Below are positions 18,708 through 27,285 of a DNA stretch of 64,000 nucleotides, piece after piece (within the stretch, counting starts at the first letter, position 1; every line of letters starts with the position of its first letter). A program made the translations under genes and the position numbers. The notes below the pieces were generated by a model that saw nothing but the letters and a program-made list of their open reading frames with translations, made no database searches and was not told the origin of the DNA. The stretch is from Aliidongia dinghuensis (GTDB taxonomy: Bacteria > Pseudomonadota > Alphaproteobacteria > ATCC43930 > CGMCC-115725): positions 62,001 to 126,000 of the forward strand of contig NZ_BMJQ01000019.1 of assembly GCF_014643535.1 (NCBI RefSeq), read 5' to 3'.

Positions 18708-20385
18708 GGGGGGCTCCCGTCGTCGCGATGACGGCGCCACTGGCGCGGTCGTAAACCCGGGCCGAGGCGGCCGTGCTGCCCGAGACCAGCTGATGCTTGG
18801 CGATCTTGCCGGACGACGTCTTCGGCAGCTCCGGCACGAACTGGAAGTACCGCGGCACCTTGAAAGGCGCGAGATTGCGCTGGCAATGAGCAATCAGAGC
18901 CGTCAGGTCCGGCTCGCCGAAGACCGCGTCGACCCAAACGATCATCGCCTTGATTTCCTGGCCTCGGGCCTCGTCCGGAACCGGCACGGCCACAGCCTCC
19001 ACGACGCCGTCGAATGAATTGAGCACCGATTCGACCTCGCGCGCGGCGATGTTTTCCCCGCTCCGCCGGATCGAATCCTTGATCCGGCCGACGATGTAGA
19101 GAAAGCCGCGATCATCCATGCGGAACAGGTCGCCGGTCCGGAACCAGTCGCCATGGAACGCGTCGCGCGTCGCATCGGGCCGATTGTAATAGCCCTTGAG
19201 GATGCCCGGCCCGCGCACCAGCAGCTCCCCGATCTCGCCCGGCGGCAGGGAATTCCCCTGGTCGTCGGCGACCCGAACTTCCCGGAAGGGGCATGGGACG
19301 CCGCACGAGCCCGATCCAACCATGTCGGTCGCCTCGATGGGCATGAAAAGGGTCGGCCCGATCTCGGTCATGCCGAAGGCTTCCCGCGCACAGACGTCGA
19401 AACGTTCTTCCAAGGCGCCATGCGTCAGTTTGGAGACGCCATATACGTTCGACCGGATCAGGGCGTTTTGACGGTCGTCCGGATGCGGCGGCTGCTTCAA
19501 GGTGAGCACTGGCAGGAGGCAGAACTCGATCTCGCGCTCGCGGACCCATTCCATGAAGCGCGAGGCGCTCTGCCGCTTCGCGACATGCAGGGTGGCATGC
19601 TGATACAGCGACATCAGCAGCAGCCACTGCGGGTCCATGTAATAGAACGGCGTGGAAGCCAGGATATGCCGGTAATGTCGGCCGTCCCGGAAGGCGTTGA
19701 CCTTGCCGGCACTGATCCAATAGCGCTGCGACAGCATGCAGCCTTTGGGAAAGCCGGTCGTTCCCGAGGTGTACTGAATATTGAGCAGATCGTCGTGGCC
19801 GACCGCCTCGTCTATGAACGGCGTGTGCGGCTCGATGCGCATGAGCTGCTCAAGGTCGAGATAGCTGTGCCCGCTCTCCCCGGAAACGATGATCTTGCCG
19901 CGGTCGAGGCGCAGCTCGCCGCGAGCAAGCACGCTCTCGACCGGCGCCAAGCAGCTCTCGTCGACGATCAGGAATTCGGTCTCGCTGTCCGTCAGGACAT
20001 AGACAATTTCCCGCTCGCTGTAGGTGTTGTTGACCGGCACCATCACGGCGCCGATCGTCGCAATCGCCAGCCAGCTGAGCGGCATGGCGGCTTTGTTCGG
20101 CATCATGACCGCAACGTGACTGCCGCGGCGCACACCGACAGAACGCAGGCCGTCCGCGAGCGCATGGACACGCGGCTCCAGGTCACGGTAGGTGAGCATC
20201 TCGCCACCTTCGAAGAAGTCCCAGACAAGCCGGTCGCCGTAAGCCCGCGACGCCTCGCTGATCAGGGCTGCCATGTTGCGCGGCAGCGCCTCGGCCTCGA
20301 TCGTGCGGCGCCGTTCCGCGACCGACGGAATCGCGGCACCGGCAATGCGTGCACGCTTCGTCGCAGCCCGGCTCTCAGCAGGCAT
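18700..20385 (-). CDS. AMP-dependent acyl-CoA synthetase/ligase
   Basis: The 561-residue enzyme shows the ANL superfamily motifs in order: YTSGTTGFPKGCMLS (P-loop), GMTEIGPT, RTGDLF, GRIKDSIRRSGENIAAREVE (hinge) and KTSSGKIAKH with the catalytic lysine. It would activate a carboxylate as an acyl-adenylate and then the CoA ester; the pattern is closest to carnitine/crotonobetaine-type or aryl/acyl-CoA ligases. ATG 20385 overlaps the stop of the ALDH gene by 11 bases, so an aldehyde-to-acid-to-CoA sequence of steps is plausible. About 20 C-terminal residues extend past the usual end. Confidence 0.9.
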   Translation of the reverse strand: MPAESRAATKRARIAGAAIPSVAERRRTIEAEALPRNMAALISEASRAYGDRLVWDFFEGGEMLTYRDLEPRVHALADGLRSVGVRRGSHVAVMMPNKAAMPLSWLAIATIGAVMVPVNNTYSEREIVYVLTDSETEFLIVDESCLAPVESVLARGELRLDRGKIIVSGESGHSYLDLEQLMRIEPHTPFIDEAVGHDDLLNIQYTSGTTGFPKGCMLSQRYWISAGKVNAFRDGRHYRHILASTPFYYMDPQWLLLMSLYQHATLHVAKRQSASRFMEWVREREIEFCLLPVLTLKQPPHPDDRQNALIRSNVYGVSKLTHGALEERFDVCAREAFGMTEIGPTLFMPIEATDMVGSGSCGVPCPFREVRVADDQGNSLPPGEIGELLVRGPGILKGYYNRPDATRDAFHGDWFRTGDLFRMDDRGFLYIVGRIKDSIRRSGENIAAREVESVLNSFDGVVEAVAVPVPDEARGQEIKAMIVWVDAVFGEPDLTALIAHCQRNLAPFKVPRYFQFVPELPKTSSGKIAKHQLVSGSTAASARVYDRASGAVIATTGAPHA

Positions 20386-21865
20386 ACCAGGTCGCCTTCC
20401 AGTCCGTGTACTTCTCGATCGCGTGCAGCGACTTGTCGCGGCCGTGGCCCGACTGCTTGAAGCCGCCGAACGGCACCGCCATGTTGCCGCGGTCGAAGCA
20501 GTTGACCCAGACAACGCCCGCCCGGATCGCCTTCGCCGCGCGCTGAGCCTTCCGGATGTCATTGGTCCAGACGCCTGCAGCGAGCCCATAGATCGTGTCG
20601 TTGGCGACCGCGATGCCCTCCTCGAAACCGTCGACCGTAATCGTGGAGAGGACGGGGCCGAAGATTTCCTCCTGCGCAATCTTCATGTCGTTGCGCACGC
20701 CGTCGAAGATGGTTGGCTCGATGAAATAGCCACTGGATTGCTCGGCTGGGCGGGCACCTCCCACCAGCAACGAGGCGCCTTCCGAGAGGCCGGCGTCGAT
20801 ATAGCCGAGCACGCGGTCGTGCTGTTCCTTGCTGACCAGGGGGCCAAGCCTGGTCGACGGATCGAACGGATCGCCGATCTTGAGCGCACCGGCGAGCTTC
20901 GCAATGCGCTCCAGCAACTCGTCCTTGACCCGTCGCTCGACGATGAGACGGGAACCGGCATTACAGACCTGGCCGGCATTGGCGAAGATGCCGGCAGCGA
21001 CCCCGGCAGCAGCTGCATCCAGGTCGCTGTCCGCCAGCACCAGCTGCGGCGACTTGCCACCCAGTTCCAAGCTGACCCGCTTGGCATTGCTTTCGCCCGC
21101 ATAGCGCATGAAGAGCTTTCCGACCTCGGTGGAGCCGGTGAAGGTCACGCAATCCACGTCCATATGGCGGCCGAGCGCTTGGCCGGCCGTGGCCCCATAG
21201 CCGGAAACCACATTGAGGACGCCTTCGGGAAGTCCGGCCTCCATTGCGAGGCTCGCGATACGGAGCGCCGTGTAGGGCGACTGCTCCGCTGGCTTGAGGA
21301 TCACCGAGTTGCCGGCGGCCAAGGACGGCCCAAGCTTCCAAGCCGCCATCGAGAGCGGGTAGTTCCACGGCACCACGGCGGCGACCACGCCCAGGGGCTC
21401 GCGGGTAAGGACGGCCGTGAGGTCTGCCGGCGTCGGCCCGACCTCGCCGTACATCTTGTCAATCGCCTCGCCAAACCAAGCAATGCACGAGGCCGCCGAC
21501 GGAATATCGCCGTTGAGAGCATTCAGGAACGGCTTGCCGACATTCAGGGTTTCGAGCGTGGCAAGCTCGTCCCGATGCTCCAGGATCAGCTCGGAAAAGC
21601 GGAGCAGTATCTTTCGCCGATCTTGCGGAGCCATGCGGGACCAGTGACCGGCTTCAAACGCCTTACGGGCGGCGTTAACGGCGAGGTCGACATCGGCCGT
21701 GTCGCACGCGGCAACGTGACCGAGCAACTTGCCGTCGCCCGGGAAGATGCAAGGCAGGGTCTCGCCCGATAGGGCTGAGACAGACCGTCCCCCGATGAAG
21801 GCTTGGCTCGGCAGCAGCGCCGCTCGAACTGTGGCGGCGGACGAATAGTCGGGGCTTGCGCTCAT
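20375..21865 (-). CDS. NAD(P)-dependent aldehyde dehydrogenase
   Basis: The 496-residue enzyme has the ALDH active-site glutamate motif SLELGGKSP and catalytic cysteine motif GQVCNAGSR. The cofactor-binding FTGSTEVGK and PWNYPLSMAAWKLGPSLAAGN segments are present, as is the C-terminal FGGFKQSGHGRDKSLHAIEKYTDWKATW. The tail pattern is that of PuuC-like aminoaldehyde dehydrogenases. It is the first gene of the long leftward operon and starts 174 bp from the divergent LysR gene. A second close relative lies at 23985-25472 in another operon. Confidence 0.92.
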   Translation of the reverse strand: MSASPDYSSAATVRAALLPSQAFIGGRSVSALSGETLPCIFPGDGKLLGHVAACDTADVDLAVNAARKAFEAGHWSRMAPQDRRKILLRFSELILEHRDELATLETLNVGKPFLNALNGDIPSAASCIAWFGEAIDKMYGEVGPTPADLTAVLTREPLGVVAAVVPWNYPLSMAAWKLGPSLAAGNSVILKPAEQSPYTALRIASLAMEAGLPEGVLNVVSGYGATAGQALGRHMDVDCVTFTGSTEVGKLFMRYAGESNAKRVSLELGGKSPQLVLADSDLDAAAAGVAAGIFANAGQVCNAGSRLIVERRVKDELLERIAKLAGALKIGDPFDPSTRLGPLVSKEQHDRVLGYIDAGLSEGASLLVGGARPAEQSSGYFIEPTIFDGVRNDMKIAQEEIFGPVLSTITVDGFEEGIAVANDTIYGLAAGVWTNDIRKAQRAAKAIRAGVVWVNCFDRGNMAVPFGGFKQSGHGRDKSLHAIEKYTDWKATWYAC

Positions 21866-21904
21866 GCTCAGCTCGCGATCCCTGTTGGTGATTTCCCGGG
21901 CTGT

Positions 21905-21940
21905 GTTCGCCCTGAGATTCCGTTCAGGCTATGGACGAAC
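21905..21940. promoter_or_regulatory. Candidate LysR operator in divergent intergenic region
   Basis: Between the ALDH and LysR genes lies CCTGA-N8-TCAGG (21911-21928), nested in GTTCG...CGAAC (21905-21940). LysR-type regulators usually bind dyads in such divergent spacers. A second weaker dyad, TTCC-N10-GGAA, is at 21978-21995. No conserved promoter boxes are clear. Confidence 0.35.
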
Positions 21941-22039
21941 GCCCATTACCGCCAATACAATCTGATCAGTTACAAACTTCCGAAAAGTTATGGAATCGCG
22001 CGGAGCGAACCTGCCGCAATTCGGAGCCGAGAAAGAGCC

Positions 22040-23017
22040 ATGAGCAACGTCCGCAATGTCCGCCACCTGGCAGTTTTCCGGGCGGTGATGAAGACTGGGA
22101 GCGTCTCGGCCGCCGCCCGGCTTCTGGCCGTATCGCAACCCGCCGTCACCAAGACGTTGCAGCAGATTGAGTGGGAAATCGGCGTGCCGCTGTTCCGGCG
22201 CATCAAGGGGCGCTTGCAGCCCACACCCGAGAGCATGCTTCTGATCCCCAAGGTAGATCAGGTCTTTGGTGCGGTTGAGGAAGTGGAGCGATTGGCTGCC
22301 GAGATCGGCGGCGGCAAGGTAGGACAAGTCTCGATCGCAACGGCAACAACGCTTGGCGCATCGATTGTCGCGACGGCGATCGCGGAATATCGCACACGCA
22401 GACCCCAGGCGATCGTCAAGGTTCGCGCGCTCGCGACGAGGCAAGTCGTTGAGGAGGTGGCCAATAACCAAGTCGACATCGGGCTGACCGACGCTGCAAC
22501 GATCGAAGGAACGCTCCGAACCGAAGAGCTTTGCAAAGCATTCATCGGTTGCGTGATGCCGAAGGATCATCCTCTCGCAGAGGCCGCGACCGTTCAGCTT
22601 TCCGACCTCAAGGGTGAAAATCTCATCGCGTTTTTCGAAGACACGCTGATCGGCCTTCAGATCAGGCAGCGCTTGGGCGCCGTAGACATGCCTTCCGAGA
22701 TTCCGATTTCTACCAACCAGTCGCTGATCGCGTGTGTACTAGCGAGCAAGGGGTTGGGAATTGGCTTGATTGATCCATTCACCCCCCTCTCCGGGCTCTT
22801 CCCCAATGTCGTCATAAGGCCGCTCGTGCCGGAGATGGAGATACGACCGAGGTTCGTCTTTCCGCCCAATCGCCCATTATCGATCGCGACGACGGAATTC
22901 ATTCAGATCATTCGCACGACCTTCGACGAGAAAGCCAAGAGCGGGCAGTTGATATTTGAATTGCCGAAACCCAAGCAAAAGGGTGGGCCAGGCGCGCGCA
23001 ACTCAGTGTCGCGGTAA
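22040..23017 (+). CDS. LysR-family transcriptional regulator
   Basis: The 325-residue protein has an N-terminal winged helix-turn-helix (HLAVFRAVMKTGSVSAAARLLAVSQPAVTKTLQQIEWEIG, LFRR) and a periplasmic-binding-like effector domain starting at VGQVSIATATTLG. ATG 22040 follows GAAAGAG. It is divergent from the nine-gene catabolic operon, the usual position for a LysR activator of its neighbour. It is convergent with the DapA-family gene, with only 13 bp between the stops. The effector is unknown, perhaps the imported ligand or a pathway intermediate. Confidence 0.92.
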   Translation: MSNVRNVRHLAVFRAVMKTGSVSAAARLLAVSQPAVTKTLQQIEWEIGVPLFRRIKGRLQPTPESMLLIPKVDQVFGAVEEVERLAAEIGGGKVGQVSIATATTLGASIVATAIAEYRTRRPQAIVKVRALATRQVVEEVANNQVDIGLTDAATIEGTLRTEELCKAFIGCVMPKDHPLAEAATVQLSDLKGENLIAFFEDTLIGLQIRQRLGAVDMPSEIPISTNQSLIACVLASKGLGIGLIDPFTPLSGLFPNVVIRPLVPEMEIRPRFVFPPNRPLSIATTEFIQIIRTTFDEKAKSGQLIFELPKPKQKGGPGARNSVSR

Positions 23018-23030
23018 GCCCCCTCGATCC

Positions 23031-23945
23031 CTAGTGCTTGGGCACTTCTTTGAGGACGCCGCTATCCAACAAGGCGTCGACAGCAGCATGAACTCTGCCG
23101 AGCGCGGCCTCGGACAATGCGCCCACTGGCGGAAGAGCCGTGCCGGTTGAGAGGCCGATCCTCTCGAACGCGGCACGCACGGCAGTCGGAAACTCCTCGG
23201 CGAAGAGCGCATCCATCAGCGGATTGAGCAGCCCTTGCGCACCAAGCGCCTCCGCGACCCGTCCCTGCTCTGCCAGGGACTGGACGTTAGCCCAATAGCC
23301 GGGGATGAGCGCCGCCGACGTCAGCACGCCCCCACTCGCGCCGAGGATGACTTGCTGAACGAAGAGCGTGTCCTGGCCGCTCAGGATCGCGAACCCATCA
23401 GGCACCAGCTTCGATACATGATCGAGATGATAGAGATCCGTGTTGGACGCCTTCATGCCGACGGCGAGCCCTTCCTCGGCCATGCAAGCGATCGTCTCGG
23501 GCGCGATCACGGTGTGGGTGCGATAGGGATTATCGTATAGGACGAACGGGACGGAGACTTCCTTGCGCAAGGCTCGGAAGTAGCGCAGCAGACCGGACTG
23601 GTCGGTGCGTGTGTAAAAGGGCGGGATCACCATGAGCCCGTCGGCGCCTGCCTTTTCGTAGGCCCGGGCGCTGTCACAGGCGCCACCGAAGCCCGCGTCG
23701 AGCACGCCGGCGATGACCGGAACGCGTCCGGCAGCAACCGCAACCGTCACCTCGAGCGCCTTCACGCGCTGGGCATGGGTCAAGGCCGTCGCCTCACCCG
23801 TCCCGCCGAGCGGTACCAGGCCCGAGACCCCGCCGGCAATCTGGTATTCGACGATCCGTTCCAGCCCTCGATCGTCGATTTCCCCGTCTGCGGTCAGCGG
23901 GGTCGGAAAGGCCGGAATGAGGCCACGAAGCTGCAGCTGGCTCAT
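23031..23945 (-). CDS. DapA/NAL-family (dihydrodipicolinate synthase-like) lyase or dehydratase
   Basis: The 304-residue TIM-barrel protein has the family landmarks: PLGGTGEATALTHAQR, the catalytic tyrosine in FVLYDNPYRTH, and the Schiff-base lysine in VGMKASNTDLYHL. Family members include DHDPS, N-acetylneuraminate lyase, KDG aldolases, 5-dehydro-4-deoxyglucarate dehydratase and hydroxypyrroline-carboxylate deaminase. Its pairing with an ALDH (upstream, 39 bp gap) recalls the last two routes, which both make alpha-ketoglutarate semialdehyde for an ALDH. No proline-racemase-type epimerase is nearby, so this stays a hypothesis. It is unlikely to be the lysine biosynthetic enzyme. Confidence 0.85.
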   Translation of the reverse strand: MSQLQLRGLIPAFPTPLTADGEIDDRGLERIVEYQIAGGVSGLVPLGGTGEATALTHAQRVKALEVTVAVAAGRVPVIAGVLDAGFGGACDSARAYEKAGADGLMVIPPFYTRTDQSGLLRYFRALRKEVSVPFVLYDNPYRTHTVIAPETIACMAEEGLAVGMKASNTDLYHLDHVSKLVPDGFAILSGQDTLFVQQVILGASGGVLTSAALIPGYWANVQSLAEQGRVAEALGAQGLLNPLMDALFAEEFPTAVRAAFERIGLSTGTALPPVGALSEAALGRVHAAVDALLDSGVLKEVPKH

Positions 23946-23984
23946 CGCTATCTCCCAAGGTCTGGGTTGGTCGGACGTCGTTGC

Positions 23985-25472
23985 TTAGCTGGCTAGATTG
24001 ATCCAGGTTGCCTTGAGCTCGGTGTATTTCTCGAGCGCGTGCAGGGACTTGTCGCGTCCGAAGCCAGATTGCTTGAAGCCGCCGAAGGGCGAGGAGATAT
24101 CGCCATGGTCGAAGCAATTGACCCAGACGACGCCGGCCCGGAGGGCAGAGGACGCCTTGAACGCCTTGTTGATGTCCCGCGTCCAGACGGCGGCTGCGAG
24201 ACCGTATTTGGTGTCGTTACCGATGCGGATTGCCTCATCGAGATCCTTCGCCGTGATCGTCGCCAGCACCGGGCCGAAGATCTCCTCCTGGGCGATGATC
24301 ATCCGGCTGGTGACGTCGTCGAACAGCGTCGGCTCGATGAAGCAACCCTCGCTCTGCACCCTTTTGCCGCCGAGCCGGAGCGTGGCGCCCTCGGTCTGGC
24401 CTTGCTCGATATAGCGCATGACGCGCTCGGTCTGAGTTGCGTCGACCATGGCGCCGAGCTCAGTCGCCGGATCGAGCGGATCGCCTTGCTTCATTGCCTT
24501 GCCCACGGCCATCACCTTCTCGACCACCTGGTCTTTGACCGAGGCCTCGACGATCATGCGCGAACCGGCGTTACACACTTCGCCTTGATTGTAGTAGATG
24601 CCCCAGGCTGCCGCGGTCGCCGCGGCATCGAGGTCGGGCGCATCGGCTAGGATGATGTTCGGCGTCTTGCCGCCGCATTCGAGGCCGACCCGCTTCATGT
24701 TCGACTGCCCCGAATATTGCAGGAACAGCTTGCCGACCTCGGTCGACCCGGTGAAGGCCACCGCATCGACATCCATGTGCAAGCCGAGGGCGCGGCCTGC
24801 CGCCTCGCCCAACCCCGGCACGACGTTGAACACGCCGTCCGGAATGCCGGCCTCGGCACTCAGCGCCGCGATGCGGATTGCGGTCAGCGACGATTGCTCT
24901 GCCGGCTTCAGGACGACCGAATTGCCGGCGGCAAGGATCGGGCCCAGCTTCCAGGCCGCCATCAGCAGCGGGAAATTCCACGGCACGACTGCGGCCACGA
25001 CACCCAAGGGCTCGCGGCGAATGAGCGAGATCGCCGAAGCCGCCGTCGGTGCGATCTCGTCATAGACCTTGTCGATGGCCTCGGCGTACCAACGGATGCA
25101 TTGGATCGACAGCGGGAGGTCGACGGCCAGGCTGTCGCGGATGGGCTTGCCCATGTCCAGCGTCTCGAGCAGCGCCAGTTCCTCGATGTGCCGCTCCATC
25201 AGGTCGCCGAAAGCCAGCAGGCGCTTCTTGCGCTCGCGCGGCGCCATTCGGGACCAATGGCCAGCCTCGAAGGTGGCGCGCGCCCGGGCAACCGCAACAT
25301 CGACATCGGCCTGCTCGCACGCGGCGATCGCGCCCAGCGAACGACCGGTCGCCGGATTGAGGCAGTCGAACGTGGCGCCAGAGAGTGCGGGCAAATAGCG
25401 CCCACCGATGAAGGCCCGGCCTTCGATCGAAAGCCCCTTGGCACGCGCATGCCAATCGATGACTTCAGACAT
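23985..25472 (-). CDS. NAD(P)-dependent aldehyde dehydrogenase (second paralogue)
   Basis: The 495-residue ALDH has catalytic GEVCNAGSR, the GLECGGKTPN glutamate motif, FTGSTEVGK and the C-terminal FGGFKQSGFGRDKSLHALEKYTELKATW. It is clearly related along its length to the ALDH at 20375-21865. ATG 25472 is chosen because GGAGAGACGGAG sits directly upstream; an in-frame start at 25499 is weaker. It is divergent from the XRE-cupin regulator. PuuC-like enzymes oxidise gamma-glutamyl-aminobutyraldehyde or other aminoaldehydes, which fits the PuuB-like oxidase and polyamine-type transporter nearby. Confidence 0.92.
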   Translation of the reverse strand: MSEVIDWHARAKGLSIEGRAFIGGRYLPALSGATFDCLNPATGRSLGAIAACEQADVDVAVARARATFEAGHWSRMAPRERKKRLLAFGDLMERHIEELALLETLDMGKPIRDSLAVDLPLSIQCIRWYAEAIDKVYDEIAPTAASAISLIRREPLGVVAAVVPWNFPLLMAAWKLGPILAAGNSVVLKPAEQSSLTAIRIAALSAEAGIPDGVFNVVPGLGEAAGRALGLHMDVDAVAFTGSTEVGKLFLQYSGQSNMKRVGLECGGKTPNIILADAPDLDAAATAAAWGIYYNQGEVCNAGSRMIVEASVKDQVVEKVMAVGKAMKQGDPLDPATELGAMVDATQTERVMRYIEQGQTEGATLRLGGKRVQSEGCFIEPTLFDDVTSRMIIAQEEIFGPVLATITAKDLDEAIRIGNDTKYGLAAAVWTRDINKAFKASSALRAGVVWVNCFDHGDISSPFGGFKQSGFGRDKSLHALEKYTELKATWINLAS

Positions 25473-25541
25473 CTCCGTCTCTCCGAACGACAAGCTCAAG
25501 ATCGCGGCATCATAGGGGCTCCGCTAAAAACGCCAATGCGG

Positions 25542-25573
25542 TTTTTTCGTTTTTTTGAAAATTGGCTTTGACA
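25542..25573 (+). promoter_or_regulatory. AT-rich operator-like element and -35 box upstream of XRE-cupin gene
   Basis: TTTTCG-TTTTTTT-G-AAAATT (25544-25563) is followed four bases later by a perfect -35 box TTGACA (25568-25573). A -10-like GATATA/TATAAG lies near 25593-25600 at somewhat long spacing. The same AT-rich motif precedes the ABC operon promoter at 26320-26338. This points to a shared operator, probably for the XRE-cupin protein itself. Confidence 0.5.
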
Positions 25574-25666
25574 GAACGCTCGCCGCCGAGGCGATATAAG
25601 CTTGCGCGAGAGTGCAACCGGCATCTCGCCGCCGGCCCATCGAAACCGTGAGGACAAGGCAAGCCG

Positions 25667-26302
25667 ATGCCGCGGACCAAGACGTCTCAGAGCGCCCGCG
25701 ACGAACTCGTGGAGATCGGCCGGGATCTCGCCGATCTGGACAATGAAAGCGCCCAGATCGGCAAGCGCATCCGGGATCTCAGGGTCGGCGCCGGCATGAC
25801 GCTCACCGATCTCTCGAAGGCGGCGAAAGTCTCGATCGGCACGCTCTCGCAGCTTGAGCGCGGCCTGGTTTCACCCACGGTGCGCACCCTCTACACCGTC
25901 GGCAACGCGCTGGGCGTGGCGCCTGCATGGCTGATCGATCCAAGCCAGGCAGCCGGGCCCAGCAACAGCGAAAGCACGTTCATCGTCCGCGCCAACCGCC
26001 GGCAGAAATTCCTCGACAGCGGAGGCATCCGGAAAGACATCGCCTCCCCGGCCGCGAGCGAGCGGCTCAAGGGCTTTTTCATGGTCATCGAGCCCGGCTG
26101 CGGCTCCGGCGCCGAGCCCTACAAGCATACCGGCGAGGAGATCGGTCTCATCCTCTCCGGCACGCTCGAGCTCAGCATCGACGACGAATCCTACACGCTG
26201 AACGAGGGCGATTGTTTCGCCTTCGAAAGCTCTCGCCCCCACCGCTTCTCAAATTTCGGCCCGCGTCCGGCGAGCGTGTTCTGGGTCAACGCGAAGATCT
26301 GA
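25667..26302 (+). CDS. XRE-family regulator with C-terminal cupin sensor (PuuR-like)
   Basis: The 211-residue protein has a helix-turn-helix XRE domain (IGKRIRDLRVGAGMTLTDLSKAAKVSIGTLSQLERGLVSPTVRTL, residues about 30-75). Its C-terminal cupin barrel includes YKHTGEEIGLILSGTLELSIDDESYTLNEGDCFAFESSRPHRF. PuuR and relatives repress polyamine or amino-acid catabolic genes until a small ligand binds the cupin. It is divergent from ALDH and followed by the PotABCD-type transport operon; an AT-rich element is shared by both promoters. Most likely it represses both directions. Confidence 0.9.
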   Translation: MPRTKTSQSARDELVEIGRDLADLDNESAQIGKRIRDLRVGAGMTLTDLSKAAKVSIGTLSQLERGLVSPTVRTLYTVGNALGVAPAWLIDPSQAAGPSNSESTFIVRANRRQKFLDSGGIRKDIASPAASERLKGFFMVIEPGCGSGAEPYKHTGEEIGLILSGTLELSIDDESYTLNEGDCFAFESSRPHRFSNFGPRPASVFWVNAKI

Positions 26303-26319
26303 ATGGCTTCGCTTTTCTG

Positions 26320-26372
26320 TTTTCATTTTTTTAAAATTTCCTATTGACCGTCGCCGCAGCCCTGCCGTTAAT
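26320..26372 (+). promoter_or_regulatory. Sigma-70-type promoter with shared AT-rich element before ABC operon
   Basis: The -35 box TTGACC (26344-26349) and -10 box GTTAAT (26367-26372) are separated by 17 bp. Just upstream is TTTTCATTTTTTTAAAATT (26320-26338), nearly identical to the element before the regulator gene and at the same distance from the -35 box. It would drive the permease-permease-ATPase-binding-protein genes and possibly the flavoenzymes beyond. Confidence 0.55.
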
Positions 26373-26427
26373 CTGAAACGATCTCGGCGGGCCCGATCCC
26401 GCCAGAACCGACAGGCGAGAACAGGCT

Positions 26428-27285
26428 GTGGCTGAGACAAGCTCCTCATCCGATCTCAACCCGAAAGCGGCAGCGATGCTGCTGGCGCCGCTGACGATCG
26501 TGATGCTGCTGGTCTTCGTCTATCCGCTGATCACCACCGCCTGGACCAGCATCCATCCGGCCGGCTATTCGCTCGAGGCCTATGCCGAGCTCACGCACAG
26601 CACACTTTTCCTGAAAACGCTGACGACGACGTTCGAAATCAGCATCTCGGGCACGCTGGTGAGCCTGCTGCTGGGATTTCCGGTCGCGATGCATCTGGCG
26701 GTCCAACCGCCGCGGCGGCGCACCGGTTATCTGATCCTGGTCATGCTGCCGTTCTGGACCAGCATCCTGGTCAAAAGCTTCGCCCTCACCGTCGTGTTCG
26801 GCAATCAGGGGCTCGTCAATCAGCTCCTGGGCTTCGTCAGCGGCGGCGCGATCAACTTGCCGATGATGTACAACCGGGTTGGCGTCATCATCGGCATGAT
26901 CAACTTCCTGCTGCCGTTCATGGTGCTGTCGATCCTGGGCAGCCTGCTGTCGCAGGATCCCGTGCTGGTGCGGGCGGCGGAGACCATGGGGGCCGGCCCG
27001 CTCCGGATCTTCCGGCGCATCATCCTGCCGCTCAGCATGCCGGGCGTGGTCGCCGGCATCCTCATCAACATGACGTTGTCGATCGGCATGTACATCACGC
27101 CGGCGCTCCTGGGCGGCCGGCAGGACATGATGGTCGCCAACCTCGTCGATTTCTATACGCGCCAGACGCTCGATTGGACGGCGGCCTCGGCGACGGCCAT
27201 GGTGCTGCTCGCCATCTCCGGCTGTCTTGTGGCATTGCTCGGCCGCATCCGTGGCGCGCAGGGCCTGTCGGGAGCCGCGGCATGA
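26428..27285 (+). CDS. ABC transporter permease, PotB type
   Basis: The 285-residue integral membrane protein starts at GTG 26428 with AGGCGAGA upstream. It has about six hydrophobic segments and the EAA coupling motif (AAETMGAGPLRIFRRIILPLSMPGVVAG). The N-terminus (AAAMLLAPLTIVMLLVFVYPLI) is typical of PotB/spermidine-putrescine-class permeases. It pairs with the next permease, whose ATG overlaps its stop (ATGA). Substrates of this class are polyamines, opines and related cations. Confidence 0.9.
   Translation: MAETSSSSDLNPKAAAMLLAPLTIVMLLVFVYPLITTAWTSIHPAGYSLEAYAELTHSTLFLKTLTTTFEISISGTLVSLLLGFPVAMHLAVQPPRRRTGYLILVMLPFWTSILVKSFALTVVFGNQGLVNQLLGFVSGGAINLPMMYNRVGVIIGMINFLLPFMVLSILGSLLSQDPVLVRAAETMGAGPLRIFRRIILPLSMPGVVAGILINMTLSIGMYITPALLGGRQDMMVANLVDFYTRQTLDWTAASATAMVLLAISGCLVALLGRIRGAQGLSGAAA

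Noticed and set aside
23031..23945. Calling the DapA-family gene the lysine biosynthetic dapA
   Set aside because: It sits in a catabolic operon with ALDH and a divergent regulator, and the family has many lyases with other substrates.
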